Shown piece after piece: positions 50,288 to 62,910 of a stretch of 64,000 nt of DNA. Below the pieces are notes generated by a model. It was not told the DNA's origin. It was given only the letters and a program-made list of their open reading frames with translations, and searched no databases. The stretch is from Durusdinium trenchii (Eukaryota; Sar; Dinophyceae; Suessiales; Symbiodiniaceae). The translations under genes were made by a program, and so were the position numbers. The DNA lies in NCBI GenBank assembly GCA_963970005.1, contig CAXAMN010026361.1:1693242-1757241 (forward strand), written 5' to 3'. Position 1 is the first letter of the stretch. Each line of letters starts with the position of its first letter.

Positions 50288-52957
50288 GAACGCCAGACCT
50301 CGCGCCCGGTGGAATTCGCGTTATTCTTTTTTGGGCGTTGCGGCGTTTTGCGGCTGTGTCACACGTTTCGCTGTTTCTCTTGTTGTTTGTGTCTTTTTTT
50401 GTGGATGTTTTTGGACTGCATGCACGCACATTCAGGGACATACATAGCTTAGCCGACATTAGCCGACATAGGCACATGGTAGGAAGTTCAGTCCATATGA
50501 GAGCGATTCACGCCCGCTCCAACCAACATGAACGTGAACAAACTTGGTTTGTAGCGTCGCGGGGAGTTGGGACACGGATTCTGCCCGAAGGATTGGGAGC
50601 AGGATGAGCTTGGCACCAAGCAGGATGAGCACCTTGGATGAGCCATTGAACATGAGCTCCGGCCATTGTGTTCATCATCAGCTGTCATTGAACAGGCAGA
50701 CCATTTGAAGCATCATGAACCATCATGAAACACCTAGCTGATAATGGCATTAGGCAAGAGGCTTGGGCGTTGTTGCAGACTCGAGACAATCATACCTTGG
50801 TGAACACGCATAACACAGGTCCAAATTGAACCGAATCAACCTAGGGGTGCGTGAGAAACGCTTCCATGCCAGCAAATGCGGAAAAAGTGACTCTATGATA
50901 CTGTATGTGTACGCCGTACGCTGTACGCGTGTCTCTCCTTAGGCCTTAGGTTTTTTCTTCTCCACCCGTCTCTCCCATCTCCGTGTGGTCGCTCCACACC
51001 AGGTCCTGCCAGAACTCTCCGCAGGTTGGGAGCCGATCCACAGAGTTTGGGTCGGCGACTTTCGGTGCACCTGGTAGGAGCGCCGGAGACCAAACAAAGA
51101 AGGTTTTGCAGCAGGATTGGCCCAACTTCTTGAAATTCAAGGTGTTTTTCATCGTGTTGCGGAATTAATCCATGGATATCATACAATTATATTATACATG
51201 ACCATATATGACCTATATACAGGTCATACATGGGTGAACTGGGGGGATTGCAGGCTTCGGTCCATATTCTCTGACCATGTTGGAGATCGATTCTCTGGAA
51301 GTCACAGACCAAAAGAGCTAGAACATTCATAGAACATTGAATTGACATAATATCTTTGGATGCTTCCCGCATGGTTTTTCCCGCTAGACAGGTTGCCACC
51401 TTTGCTCCTCCTTGGGCCCACCATGCCGCTTTGAAGGGCCTACCCTGCACCCTCGCCCGCCTTCAGCCGGTCGGACACAAGCCGACCGGTCGCTTCCGCG
51501 ACGTCGTCTCTCGGTCGCCAGGTCTTTTACATTTCATCGCCTCGGAGCGAGGCCCCGACGTCGCAGCGAGGGGTGAACGTTCACCCGCCGGTCGATCCCG
51601 TTCGAGAACGGTCCGGGTCCGATCCGGGAGTCCGGGCAGAAACGGTGCCATGGAGGATTCGTGTCATGTCGCGTTTGGTCAATTTGGTTGACCATGCTGC
51701 TAGAGGACCGTTCCTCCTCAAACATACTATACAACATACTACAACTGCATGGACACGTCCCTGTTGACGCGCGTTGAATCGACCTCGCGGGCACGAGTCA
51801 GGCACGATCCAGCAGTGATTAGGGCTCTTGACCGGATTTCTGAGCTGTGACAATTGGTCCACCCATTTGCGGAAGAACATCTCTTACTTGGTTCTACTTG
51901 AGTGACTGTCTCTGAACCGGTCGTAGAGTCGGAGATTGGGTTTACAGTATAGTATCTATAGAGTATAGACTCTTGCGATTCCAATGGGATTGAATCTAGA
52001 TCTCAGAGCATTTTTTCAATATGCTTTGGTGTTGATAGTGAATAGTCTTGGAGCCAGTCGAAACTGGGCTTCACCTTGCACCTTTGCGGCTCCATTTGCT
52101 GCGAGTCATTGATGGCACTTGGTAAATGCTGTTCAGAATCCCAACGCCTGTGCAGTGGGTAGCTACTCTGCCTGTGGCGGCCAAAAAGTATACTGCTACT
52201 CGCGGCGTTCAGCACTCATTGCTGAAAGGGAGCTCGTGATGAATTGTCCACACAAAGCTGAACCTGAACCTTGTGACACAAACCGCACGCATCCTTGAAG
52301 TATTCTGGAACTGTCTTGAAGGGTGAGGCTGCTGGGCTAAAATTAGTATTGATGCAAAGCTACACTGGGACAGACTCACCAAACCCCTACCACGATTCAT
52401 CCAGGAGTGAAAGCCTTGTGTGGACGCGTCCTTGCTTCTCCGGACCACACAGTTTCAGGTCCTTCCCCATGTTTCACAGAAGCTCTGTGGCCTCTGCCAC
52501 AGCCTGAACTACAGTAGATGTGACTACCACAGCCACAAGTTGTTTCGCGAGACATCGGAGGAGAAACCGGCAGCCGATGTCATGCCTATTCAAGATCTCA
52601 GCTCGGAGGGATCAGGGCGGCTCTGAGTGTATTCATCATTCCAAAACAGCCATCTACAGCCCATTGGTGTATCCGCATTTCGTGCATCAACCGTTGGATG
52701 CCGGGCACCGCCTTCCCAGTGTTCCCCGGCTCAGCGGTGGCGGTTCCGGCCAGGCCCAAAGCCGACCAGTGCAGCGCAGGGCCTAACTGGCTGCACCGTC
52801 GGCCAGTTAGGCACGGCTGCGTCTGAAGTGAGATTCAAGGGTTTTCTGGTCCATTCTGGCACAATGAGTTTGTTGGAGCGATTCACAGTAATCGAGCTGC
52901 AAAAGGCAGAGTTCAGCCGTATTGACCTGCATGCAGCATGCAGTCTTTTTCCGTCAG
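50288..52957. other. no gene firmly recognised
   Basis: A weak exon candidate sits at 51.392-51.47 kb (acceptor CGCTAGACAG|GTT; VATFAPPWAHHAALKG), and a coding-like stretch at 52.8-52.97 kb. Otherwise I see nothing beyond open frames present on both strands. Confidence 0.3.
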
Positions 52958-53071
52958 CTGCTGGACCAGATTGCGATGAATGTACAAAATGATCTTTTGC
53001 GCAAAGGCTCAAAGGCTGTGAAACAGCAGAGGCTGCGCCACTGCATGACCTTGATGCTTTTTCCTTCGGAG
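52958..53071 (+). CDS. candidate exon, hypothetical helical protein
   Basis: 114 nt, phase 0. Acceptor TCTTTTTCCGTCAG, donor GAG|GCAATC (GC). Encodes LLDQIAMNVQNDLLRKGSKA and VKQQRLRHCMTLMLFPSE. Unrecognised. Confidence 0.45.
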
Positions 53072-56000
53072 GCAATCACAACCACTACGAGGCATTGTTC
53101 TGCTTTGTTTGGCATGTATTACTCATCATGAAATCCTCCACCACCTGATATGGAAACCTTTCCAGTTTCCTCGGAATTCGCCCCCCTTGCGGTGGCCGGT
53201 TGACGTGGCCGCGGCCGTTTTTTTGCCGAGGAAAAAAACACGGGAGAACGCTGGTAAGACCCCCACGCGCAGACGGAACATGTCACTGCGGTGCGGCAGG
53301 TGTCGTGAAAACCACTTGATTTGGGCTGTGGATGCCGGTGAATCAGTGCGCCCTTTGGGCTCAAACACAGAACATCAGACAAAGGTGATAGAACCTTTGA
53401 AAGCAATGCAAAAATGCATTTTATTTGCCTTTAAGACTTCGAGCATTTGCTCCTGGGGAGAACTTGAATGGGCATGCAGAACTGAGGCTTTAAGTAGGAA
53501 CCACAAAGGGACAGCTCGAATACTAAGTCATCTTACACTTAGCAGACAGCCCTGATAGTGATTGAGGACAGTTCTCCAATAATAGGAAAGGTTTTACTTC
53601 TTCGTTTGCTCGTCGGCATTACCTGTAGTTGTTCAGGAATGGCTGCCTTCAGCGATGTCGGGGCAGTTTGTTCAGTGCCGTCATGTGGTCAACAGGCCCT
53701 GATTTTGTGATTTTAAGAGCCAGATTGAGAGGCGAACTCTTTTTGGAACGGGGCCTGATTGTTCTGCTATTTGTGGTCCATCAGCGTTCTTATGGTCATA
53801 CCGTTTCATGAATCATGCAGACGTCTGCAGTCATCGTCCAGTAATGCGGACTGAAAGACGGACAGGACACGCGGACTGAAAGACTTCGCGCAGGATTTCT
53901 TGCCCACGACATGCTTCGCCTGCAAACGCCCATTCTGCACTGCTCTGAGACAAACTTGAGGTTCTTGTTATATATCCACCAGAGCAGTTGCCTGAACAAC
54001 GAAGCGTGTACATTTGTGATGCCAAGTTGTGTTGTAGAATTGGTTGAAGGGAAAAGCTATAGACCATGCAGGAATATGCAGGAATCAGGAAACCCATAGT
54101 TTTGGGGTTTACAGCCATGGTTCCCTTAATCCAATAATCCATTGAAGGTTGTCTCACCCAAACTTGGTTTAGGAGGGTGTGTGCAAAGGATAGGGCCTAG
54201 CAAAGGCAAGAGGTTGTTTTGCCTAGTTTGCCTGCTGTAGTGGAACTTTCAGCTGATTCTTCTTCATCACGTTCTTCCGTTGCCCTTTCAAGCCTAGCAG
54301 TTCACGTGGAATATGTCTTATCCTGGTTTATATCTGTTTCATTCTGTTTCGCTTTCCATCCGGGCTGGTGTGCAAACCGTAACACTACCCATGCTCGTGT
54401 CCCTGTCGCATCTTGTGCCACTACCGAGCCACACGCTCTGCGGCAGCCAGTCACGTCGCCCAGGCAAGGACCACTACCGTGCAGAGCTGCACGGCTGTGA
54501 AGCGTCGAGCGAGTCGGTGCTGCTGGAGGCCGGACCGTCCGTTTCATGTCTCGCGTTGGACCGGGGTGGGCGTGTGGGCGCTTCGTGGTGCGCGGGTTTC
54601 AGTTTCGGGGCGAATCTTTTTGTAAAGACTGTTTGTCGTTTTTTGGCCAGACATGCCTGTAATTAGGCGTTGGTGCTTGCAACTTGGAACGGTCATGCTT
54701 GGATCATCAAAGGAATTTTGTTCAGAGGCTTTTGGTGGCTTTTGATTGAGATACTATAGTACAGACAATTACAGACATGACAGTTTTGCGTGCGAACAGG
54801 ACATGAAAAGGACATGTGATAAATGTGTATTGATTGTACGTCTTTGAAAGTAAGGGAGCGCAGCTGGCTTTCACAGAGTCAAGTCAATGCGCTTGAGAGC
54901 CTAACGGCTGCCGCGGGGATTTGTTGCTTCCGCGCGCACTGTTTCATGCAGAGCAGAAAGAAAGATAAAGCCTATACAAGCCATGGCCTCCAACCTACTA
55001 GCGATGGCCTCCAACCTACAACCACATGATGTCTAGTCTAGAGTCTAGACTACACAATGAGGAGAGATGTACGACGCATAATTTTGTAAGAGAAACATAC
55101 AGGACAGTAGAGTTTCTGGAGAACTCATTTCTCCGCAATGCGTGCACTTCGCCACGTCACTAATCACCACACATCACATCAGCTTCACATTCCATACCCT
55201 TCCCCACGTCTCCAAGCACCATAAATCACATGACCAACAATACAGTAACACCTCAGTCCTCACTACAATCCATCACGCCACACAAATCACCACAGACCGC
55301 ACCACACCGCATCACAAATGGTCAGAGATCACATCACCTTGCAATTCACAGGAGTTTCCACAGCTTGGACAGGCGCTTCGGCACCACTCCAGCTCTGGAG
55401 GTACATACAGATCCACATAATTACCAGTATTTACAGATATTTACAGAGACTTAGAAGTGGGCAGAATGACCGGATTGTGGACCTGATTTGATTGACTTGT
55501 CAATGCAAAGACCTGACATCCACTGAGCACCGCGTGAAAAGAACGCGCAGGTCCCGAGCCCGAAACGCACGAGCGGCGCGTCGTGTGCTGCGTGGGGGGC
55601 CCAAGAGTGCAATAAAAAGCCAAGAACACATGTGAACAAGTGCCTGGGTGCCTGGGTAGTGCCATGTAGCAGCAGTGAGTGATGGGTGCCATTGGAGTAA
55701 GGCCAGGGTGCAAGGAGCAAATCAGCGTGGGGTGCCAAGATCGTTGAAGCATGTTGCAGCTTTTGAAGACCATTGGGATTCCGAAGAGCTGCGGCAAGTG
55801 CGTTGTTTGTTGCATTTGGCTTTTTGCGAGTCATGTGACTGTGAGTCATGACTTTGTATTCATGGGGTGAGTGTTCACAACGACATCTCAAGCCGAGCCA
55901 GTCTGAAGTTGGAGCATCTGCACCGCTTACATATATCATCGCTAACAAAGCCAACAGACTTTATCAGAGCTTACCGCTTACCCCCAAAACGTGTAATTGC

Positions 56001-56445
56001 AAAGGAAGGCCTACTGGTCTGACCAAGACATACCTACTCGGTCTCTAACCTACTAAAAAAGACACCCGTGTGACTGCGTCCCAAATACTGTGCGATTCTT
56101 TGGCAAGCTGCCAGCAGGCGGGACACCACTCTGACAGCCTATGTTTGTTGATGCCATTCTTAGGGTCTTAGTGGGGTTGCCTCCAACTTGAGTGGTGAAC
56201 TTTCACGGCAAACTTTTGGGGGAAAGTTTCCTTCCATTCGTATCAGCTGGTTTTCTTCGCAAGCAGTTTTTCAGCCATGTTTAGCAATCCATGCAAAGCA
56301 AGGTTAGATTGAAAGCAAGACAAGAGTTCAATCCTGCTGGAGGACGTATGGCGATTGTCCGAAGCCCAGGTTCCAGCTGGTGGTACTGTCAGGCAATCAC
56401 ACCTGGTCCTGGTCTTTTGTCATTGGATTTTCAATGGCTTTCTAG
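53072..56445. other. no gene firmly recognised
   Basis: A coding-like stretch near 54.46-54.6 kb (DHYRAELHGCEASSESVLLE) and open frames at 53.3-53.55 kb lack family signatures. A duplicated phrase ATGGCCTCCAACCTAC lies at 54.98-55.02 kb, followed by a 9-bp inverted repeat TAGTCTAGA/TCTAGACTA. Confidence 0.3.
54983..55052. repeat. 21-bp direct repeat and adjacent inverted repeat
   Basis: ATGGCCTCCAACCTAC starts at 54983 and again at 55004. About 15 bases further on lies TAGTCTAGA, G, TCTAGACTA. Confidence 0.75.
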
Positions 56446-56600
56446 GCAGCTGTGCCGAACTGTTCTCCTTCACGTCTGCCGAATCGTTTGTCGCTTCTCA
56501 TCGCTTCCCTTTCGGTCCGCGTACCACGGAGAAAACGTGTGAGACCCTCGCAGAACTTTCAGGCTTTACCATCAGCACCGAGGGAACTTCCCAGAGTGAG
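56446..56600 (+). CDS. hypothetical gene at 56.4 kb, exon 1
   Basis: Acceptor CAATGGCTTTCTAG|GCA, phase 1. Donor AGTGAG|GCTTTG (GC). Confidence 0.45.
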
Positions 56601-56840
56601 GCTTTGCCCTAACTCGGTCAAGGCGAACTTTTCTCGAGTGCAGTGGAACATGGCGGCAAGAACTACGTAGCCGGACTCCTTTTTGGACAGGTGAAATACC
56701 TTACATCATTCAGCTGTGGCATGGATCACAAGAATCCTTGCCCCTTCTAGGCTGCCAGCTTCAATGACGGCCCGCAGATACCCATGAGAATGCTGCCATT
56801 GGGAATGGCAACTTGGCAGCTGAGCAGAGCTGGTAATTGA
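56446..56840 (+). CDS. hypothetical protein (2 exons)
   Basis: Exon 1 (56446-56600) reads SCAELFSFTSAESFVASHRF and TCETLAELSGFTISTEGTSQ; exon 2 (56751-56840) reads AASFNDGPQIPMRMLPLGMA and TWQLSRAGN before TGA. They join in phase 0 across a GC-AG intron. No family recognised. Confidence 0.42.
56751..56840 (+). CDS. hypothetical gene at 56.4 kb, terminal exon
   Basis: Strong acceptor CTTGCCCCTTCTAG|GCT. Stop TGA at 56838; a GT donor just before the stop (GCTG|GTAATT) is possible. Confidence 0.45.
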   Translation, partial: AASFNDGPQIPMRMLPLGMATWQLSRAGN

Positions 56841-57234
56841 ACTTTGCTTCAAGTCTTCCTCACTTGGTAGCTGCAACTGTAGCTGCTTCCGATGTATGAC
56901 CTGTGTTTTTTAAGTTGGTGCAGTGTGATGATGATGCGAAGCGGGTGTTCAGTTTGCGTACGTCTAAGTCTGTTGCCGCCTTCATGGGAGCTTCCAGCAG
57001 CCGCCAAAAGCCAAGCTGGGCCAAGCGCTCCTTACGCACTGTGGTCAAGGCAGTTGCCAGTTGCACTGTTTAAAATGCTCCAGGAACCATGTCAAGTCCT
57101 AAATTCATTACACATATCTTATGATAGATAACAATGATTGGCTTTTCCAAAACTTTGGTACAAGAAGCACTTGCTGCAGAACTGAGATCTAGCAGATCTA
57201 CCGGCTAACAGCTTTCAGGACGTGTGCAAACTGT

Positions 57235-57268
57235 GTATATATATAATATAGTGTATATATATATATAT
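57235..57268. repeat. TA dinucleotide repeat
   Basis: TA runs broken by TAATATAGTG. Confidence 0.88.
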
Positions 57269-58040
57269 CATCCTCCCTCCAAGACTAACCTAGATAAGAT
57301 GTCATGGGTATTTACAGTGTTTTCACACAATTGTTGACATAAGTTTTTACATACGTTTTGTCGACACTAATTGGCTGAGAATAGGGGCAGGTGCATAACA
57401 ACTATTAACAAATGTGTATATGTAGTGATCATATCCACACGGTGCAAAATTCACCTTATCCTGTGTATATCTATGTATGTACATGTGTGGAATTTAGTGA
57501 TGGATATTAAAGCTTCTTTCTGCATTTGTCTTCATATTATTTCTTATCTTGAGGTTGCCACCGTTTCATTTGTCAGGTGAACATAGGTTGACTAAACGAA
57601 AAACAACTCATTCATTATGTTTTTGCTGACATTAAATGTTCATAAATCTATGTCATTACCAGTAAAAACAAGAACCACAGACAAGAAAGAAAAGGTGTGA
57701 ATGGAATAATGAAAGAACAGATGACAAACATTACTGTAATTCAAATTACAAGAAAATAACCAAACATTACAAACATGCTAGCAAATCCAGGAGCGAACAA
57801 AGGGAAAGACTGAACAAACTTGTGTTCAATACTTTTCAAAGGAGCCATCCCCCATGTTTCATAGCTAATCACGGTTCATATAATTTTAGGTTGTTTTCTT
57901 CTACGTTGCTCTGCCCACTTTCAGACTACCTCTCGAGGCATGAAGCGTGCACCTCAAGGGCTGTGCACTCTTACGCATCTTCAAATCAAAACAGGAGAAA
58001 AATTGGAGGACCATCAAAATCGGTTGCTTTCCTTTTCCAG

Positions 58041-58190
58041 GTTGTTAACCAAAAGCTTTTTTGGCATCAGTTGCTGGTTTTTCCAAAGAAACGCGATCGC
58101 GAAGAACGCGATCGTGCTCATCCGATCTATTTAATCTGGCCGCCAAGCATCCAGGGGCCTTTACGAGCAGAATGGGAAAGCAACCTATAA
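58041..58190 (+). CDS. candidate terminal exon, hypothetical
   Basis: Very good acceptor GCTTTCCTTTTCCAG|GTT, phase 0. Encodes VVNQKLFWHQLLVFPKKRDR and PIYLIWPPSIQGPLRAEWES, then TAA at 58188. Unrecognised. Confidence 0.4.
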   Translation, partial: VVNQKLFWHQLLVFPKKRDREERDRAHPIYLIWPPSIQGPLRAEWESNL

Positions 58191-59367
58191 AAGGGGAATC
58201 ATGAAAGCTTTCTAAGGTCTTCTAGGTTGTTTCTGCAAGAATAGGACCTGGAGTCTGGAGTAGCTAAGAAACTACCTCCCAGAAACTACCTCCTACGCGA
58301 TCCCGAAGAAACTTGCCTGTTCATCCTTTTGAACATTTGCTAGTAGTTTTGCTGTGTGTTATTGTGTGTTCATATTGCTTTTGGATTAACGACATGACTG
58401 CCAAAAAAACACGACGTGGTAGATCAAACATGTGAATGATCTTGTTCAATCATGTTCTCTATAGAACTGCAATTTATATATATATAGATTCGAACGATGG
58501 ATGATAAAGACGAAGCGATTCTATGTGGTAATCAAGGAGTCTTTACTTGGACGCAAATTGAACATCAATAGTTTTAAAAACGGGATTTGACAAAGCTTGT
58601 GTGTTTGAAACGGATTTTGAAGGGTGTTTAATTGACATCATTAAGGAACGATATGTTCACTGATTGTCATCAGATGTTCAAGGGATTATGATTCGAACCC
58701 GCTTACCAACCACGAGGTTCTATATATATACGTACATATTCTACTGTATATGTATTTATGTGCAAACACCGCCCAAAGCATTTTAAACAGGTGTCAATTG
58801 CAAATCAATATCAATATGAAATCATGTTTTTGAAGGACTATCAATTTGAAGAAAATGACACGCACTAGGTCACTAGGTTGATTAGTTATACTATATATAA
58901 CAATACATTACACATCAATAGTTTGCATTTTTTGAATGATGTTCAATCAGATTGTACTTGAGCATCAATAGTTTGATTGTTATGTACCAAAATATATTGC
59001 TTGATTTGATTATTGCAAACCAATATTTCAATTGAGTTTAATACATGGTTTAAAGAAACGTTGCTTGAAAATAGCTCTAAAGGCAATATTTGAATTAACA
59101 TTGCAAAGTATGTTAACAGAAAGTTTGTGCGGTATGTGGGTGAATTTTTCGAAAAGCAAAAACCTACGCAAACATGTCTTGAACACAATTTGAATGCTCG
59201 TTCTATTTACTGTATTAAAAAAATAAACATGTTCATGCAGAACAGTTTACACATCAGCAAGTGTATATACACAGTACCACTTTGTGCGGCCATGTGGAGT
59301 GTATTTGTTGGGAAGATACATGTCTTTTGGATACACCCAGCATTACTTGTTCATCAATGTGTGAGGC

Positions 59368-59425
59368 ACTACTACTACTACTCCTCCTGCTGCTGCTGCT
59401 GCTGCTCCTACTCCTACTCCTACTC

Positions 59426-59471
<46 letters not shown>

Positions 59472-59586
59472 CTACTAACTACTAACTACTAACCACTAAC
59501 CACTAACCACTAATAACTACCTACTACCTACTAACTACTAACTACGACTACTACTAACTACGACTACGACTACGACTACGACTACG

Positions 59587-59633
<47 letters not shown>

Positions 59634-59643
59634 NNNNNNNNNN

Positions 59644-59693
<50 letters not shown>

Positions 59694-59698
59694 CTACG

Positions 59699-59730
<32 letters not shown>

Positions 59731-59846
59731 GACTACTACTACGACTACCATTACCACTACCACTGCCACTACCACTACCACTACTCGTACCACTACCACT
59801 ACCACTACCACTATGACAACGACGACAACGACGACTACTACTACTG
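59368..59846. repeat. long (ACT)n-type trinucleotide array with gap
   Basis: About 480 bases of ACT/CTA units with blocks of CTG, CTC, ACTA-ACC, CGA and CCA variants. The array is interrupted by 10 N. Long Val, Ser, Leu or Tyr runs in translation are the array itself. Confidence 0.97.
59634..59643. other. assembly gap (10 N) inside the array
   Basis: Ten N flanked on both sides by the same ACT repeat, so the true array length is unknown. Confidence 0.99.
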
Positions 59847-60302
59847 GCAAGTTTTCTGTTTTTCACCAGCGTGTATAGACCGATGCCTAACCGATGCCCT
59901 AACCGATGCCGCGGAGTGACTTCCAGACACCCGATCAAGGGACATGCCCACTCGAGAGCAGATTTTAGGGTTCAAATGACATGCGCAAGAGAAAGGAACT
60001 AGCAGCTGCATATGTGTGTGAGGTCCTTGAACTTGTGAAAGGTTGTATGCTCTGCTGTGCGTTGCTTCGCCATGTCCATGACTATACTTTTGCTTGGAAA
60101 CATACGGTATGTTAGTGAGATTCACCAAACATTGGAAACCGATGAGGAAAACCCAAGCCCGATGCCCTGTCCTGATGACCGCACCCAGATGTAGGGAATT
60201 TTGGACCGACCTCACATGTCACTTGGATGTGCTGACTCGTCTCCGTGATTACAACCCTGAACACGATGCAAAAGGATTGGTCTTGGGGCAGTAGCACACA
60301 TA

Positions 60303-60321
60303 CATATATATATATATATAT
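60303..60321. repeat. TA dinucleotide repeat
   Basis: Short TA run. Confidence 0.85.
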
Positions 60322-60659
60322 GATGTGACAAACATCCGGATCTACCAGGCGTTTGTTGAGCAGGCTGTTCATTGGAGTTTGGGGCCCCCGTGTCTCATTC
60401 CAGGCTGATGCTGGCTTACAGAAGCTGGATGGTTTGCTCCAGATTGGACCTTAGATTGGGATGCCATGGTACAAAGTAAGCCATATTCAACATTTGCCAA
60501 TGGGTTCCTCAGATGACGGTTGACCCTGGAAAGAGGTGATAGCAACCCACTTGGAACATTTTTTGAGACAGGCATGGAACAGAGGATTTTTTTTATGACT
60601 TTATATGTATGAGGAATGCTCACTTTACTATCACTTCTTGTTGTTGCGCCCTTTGTTTA

Positions 60660-60724
60660 GACTCGGACAGACCGTCAGCTCGAGGCGTGCACTTCAAGCG
60701 GAGTTAGACCAAGAGTCTACCAGG
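60660..60724 (+). CDS. short coiled-coil gene, exon 1
   Basis: Acceptor CGCCCTTTGTTTAG (one of several possible). Donor ACCAGG|GTGAGA, a strong GT site, phase 0. Confidence 0.45.
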
Positions 60725-61772
60725 GTGAGAGTGGAGGCCATGAAACATCACGGATCACCACGGAACATGGGACATCGGAATGAACCCATGAACATCAATA
60801 TTGATAGGGACATGTAGGGACCATAGGGAACGGGGGTGGTGTTGGTGAATTGTCACCATATTTTCAAGGTACTTGGTCATTAGATTGTTTTAGAGTAATG
60901 ATTGGCATTTGGTATCAGGCGAATCCAATTCTCATGGTCTGTTGATCTGGCAGATGGAGACCTTCTCAACTAACAATAGATCAAACTACACTTCGTCAGA
61001 GGACGGCAACAGTGAACTGTCTGTTTGCAGATGCTTTCGGACTCATGACAGAAACAGAAAGTCATGGAGAAGCACCGGTCCTCCGCTGCACCGATCGGAA
61101 GTGTGTTTTTTCCACGCCAGGTGGAGTCGGAGGTCACCAAGGTGCTACTCAGCTTAAGCAAGGAAAGAGCCAGCCCAAACGCATCATAACGCATCCCATT
61201 GGCATTCTTTGCACGTGGGAACACAAGCAACTCCACAGTTCTGCAGCGCAGACACAACAAGGCCGAGAGTTGAACGAATTGCTAGACGGTTGGACCAATG
61301 GAAGTGCCTTGCGTGTTTCTTTCCCTTGCATTCGCTTGCAGCACTTGCCACCACCCTTGTCCTCTACGCTTATTCGATGCAAGTGGCACCCTGCCAGGGT
61401 ACTGTAGGGAGGTGATGGGAGGTGAACACCTCGGTTTTCGCTTCGTTTCCTTTTTCTGTGCGCAGCCACTCAGGGTGCAATCCGAGCTGCGCGGACAGCT
61501 CAAAGGCTTCGCCTCCGCGGAGAAGAAGGTGGGCACATCGCGTGGCGTCATCCGCCGTTCCCCCTGTGGGATGCCGGAGCGATCTCTGAGTTGGTCGGAT
61601 TTCCGCCTTTTGTCGAGGAGTCGGTCGAGGAGTTTGGTTGACGTGTTGGTTCATGTTGAATTTCGGAAGCAGTCAAGTGTGGTGCAGGTGGCCAAAAGGC
61701 TCTACTCCTTGGAGGACTCGTGCAGAGCAAAAGCAGATGTTGGAGCTTGCTAAAAGACGAGCGACATTTTAA
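60660..61772 (+). CDS. short coiled-coil/helical protein (4 candidate exons)
   Basis: Exons join in phase 0: SRRALQAELDQESTR; VESEVTKVLLSLSK; PLRVQSELRGQLKGFASAEK; then either VAKRLYSLE (from 61688) or QKQMLELAKRRATF to a stop (from 61728). Heptad-like spacing of Leu and Val with charged positions fits a coiled coil. No specific family is visible. It is unclear whether it belongs to the larger coiled-coil gene 10 kb upstream. Confidence 0.45.
61121..61162 (+). CDS. short coiled-coil gene, exon 2
   Basis: 42 nt, phase 0. Acceptor GTTTTTTCCACGCCAG|GTG, donor AAG|GAAAGA (GA). Confidence 0.5.
61466..61528 (+). CDS. short coiled-coil gene, exon 3
   Basis: 63 nt, phase 0. Acceptor CTTTTTCTGTGCGCAG, donor AAG|GTGGGC (GT). 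Confidence 0.48.
61728..61772 (+). CDS. short coiled-coil gene, possible terminal exon
   Basis: Encodes QKQMLELAKRRATF then TAA. The competing reading starts at 61688 (acceptor AGTGTGGTGCAG|GTG; VAKRLYSLE) in another frame. Confidence 0.33.
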   Translation, partial: QKQMLELAKRRATF

Positions 61773-62759
61773 AGACTGGTGTTTGTGGTTCCTGCCTTTT
61801 CAGGGTGAACTTCACAATTCATGGGCACTTTCATGATTCATTGGCAAGTGGTTCCAAGTTTCCGAGCTGCACTTTCATGATTCACAGAAGCTGTACATGA
61901 ACACATATTCTAAAAAGATCTAAAAAGCGAAACATGGAGATACCATGTGAGATGATACCACTATCTAGATATCATCGAGACAACAATAACGATATATCGC
62001 GATCCTCTTCTTACGTATGTTTTTGTCTTGCAAGTGGCAAGTGGTGCCGAACTTCATCAAACTTTGTGGATCTCAACCAATCAACTTCCCCTTTTACTGA
62101 CGAGAGTGCGACTGGTAGGGTGGCTGACGGTGGCTGGATCCAGTTCGGAATCTCTCTTGGGAGCGTTTCACTTCCCTAAAATGTCCTGCGTACTCGTCGC
62201 ACTAGTCAGGGGTTGAGAGCCCGGCCCTCTCAGGAGATGAAGCAAAATGGTGTCGATGCAGCACAGTTCCTGAGACTTGGCCGGCGTGGTTTTGGGATGC
62301 CATAAGACCTGAAGCATCCTGCAGCTCAATTCAAAAAGCTCGCTTTGTCGGTTTTCTTTTTTTTTTGAGGTTTCATTCTTTGGGGGGCATCCCAAGAGCC
62401 AGCGAAGTATGGAGTTATATATGGAGATGTTTGGTGCGAAAAGTTTGAGATCTCCTCTTTCTTGGTGCAGGTATTTTGAGATCCTTTCCTCTTTTCCAGG
62501 AATCCGCGGGACAGCACATTGGATTTCCTGAAGACTGTGATCGTCGGAGGCGGGTGTGGTTTGCAAGACCGCCAGTCATTAATTTTCGGGGTGCTATCCA
62601 TAGTTGGTGAACCCTATGGATTGATTCATCATGCGGGGTATGCAATTTGCCATGCAGAGGTAGTTGCAAGAAGCATGAAGAAGCCAAACCAGCAAATCCA
62701 TGCAAATCCGGCCAAACCAAACCAAGAATCCGTGCGGTCCTAACATTCGGACCCTGGAG

Positions 62760-62910
62760 GTTCCTTTGGGGGTTCGTTCCCACCAATTGGTCGGATATCC
62801 CGCCAGTCGTGGCCTTGGGGGGCTCCGTCTTCATCTTGGCCGCCAAGCCTGGGCCGGGCGTGGTGCTTTTCATGACCTTGCTGGGCCTCAGCGTGCTCTT
62901 TGTGGATCAG
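62760..62910 (+). CDS. M41-like gene, transmembrane exon
   Basis: Acceptor ACCCTGGAG|GTT. Encodes FLWGFVPTNWSDIPP followed by two hydrophobic helices. Donor GATCAG|GCGGCG (GC). Linked to the next exon by inference. Confidence 0.5.

Larger units (their letters stand above)
57200..59367. other. AT-rich stretch, mostly without genes
   Basis: Markedly AT-richer than the rest of the window. The word CATCAATAG recurs (58.56, 58.91, 58.97 kb), with related CAATATCAATAT sequence. One exon candidate with a strong acceptor lies at 58.04-58.19 kb; otherwise no coding signal. Confidence 0.5.

Noticed and set aside
56860-57066. Minus-strand frame with RKERLAQLGFWRLLEAPMKA
   Set aside because: Coding-like composition but no clear splice pair and no neighbour in phase; kept out of the feature list as too weak.
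58685-58725. GGTTCGAATC on the minus strand, resembling a tRNA T-loop
   Set aside because: The flanking bases do not form a T stem and no cloverleaf can be drawn.
59368-59850. Long Val, Ser, Leu or Tyr homopolymer frames (also at 5.2-5.4 kb)
   Set aside because: Pure trinucleotide repeat read in different frames.
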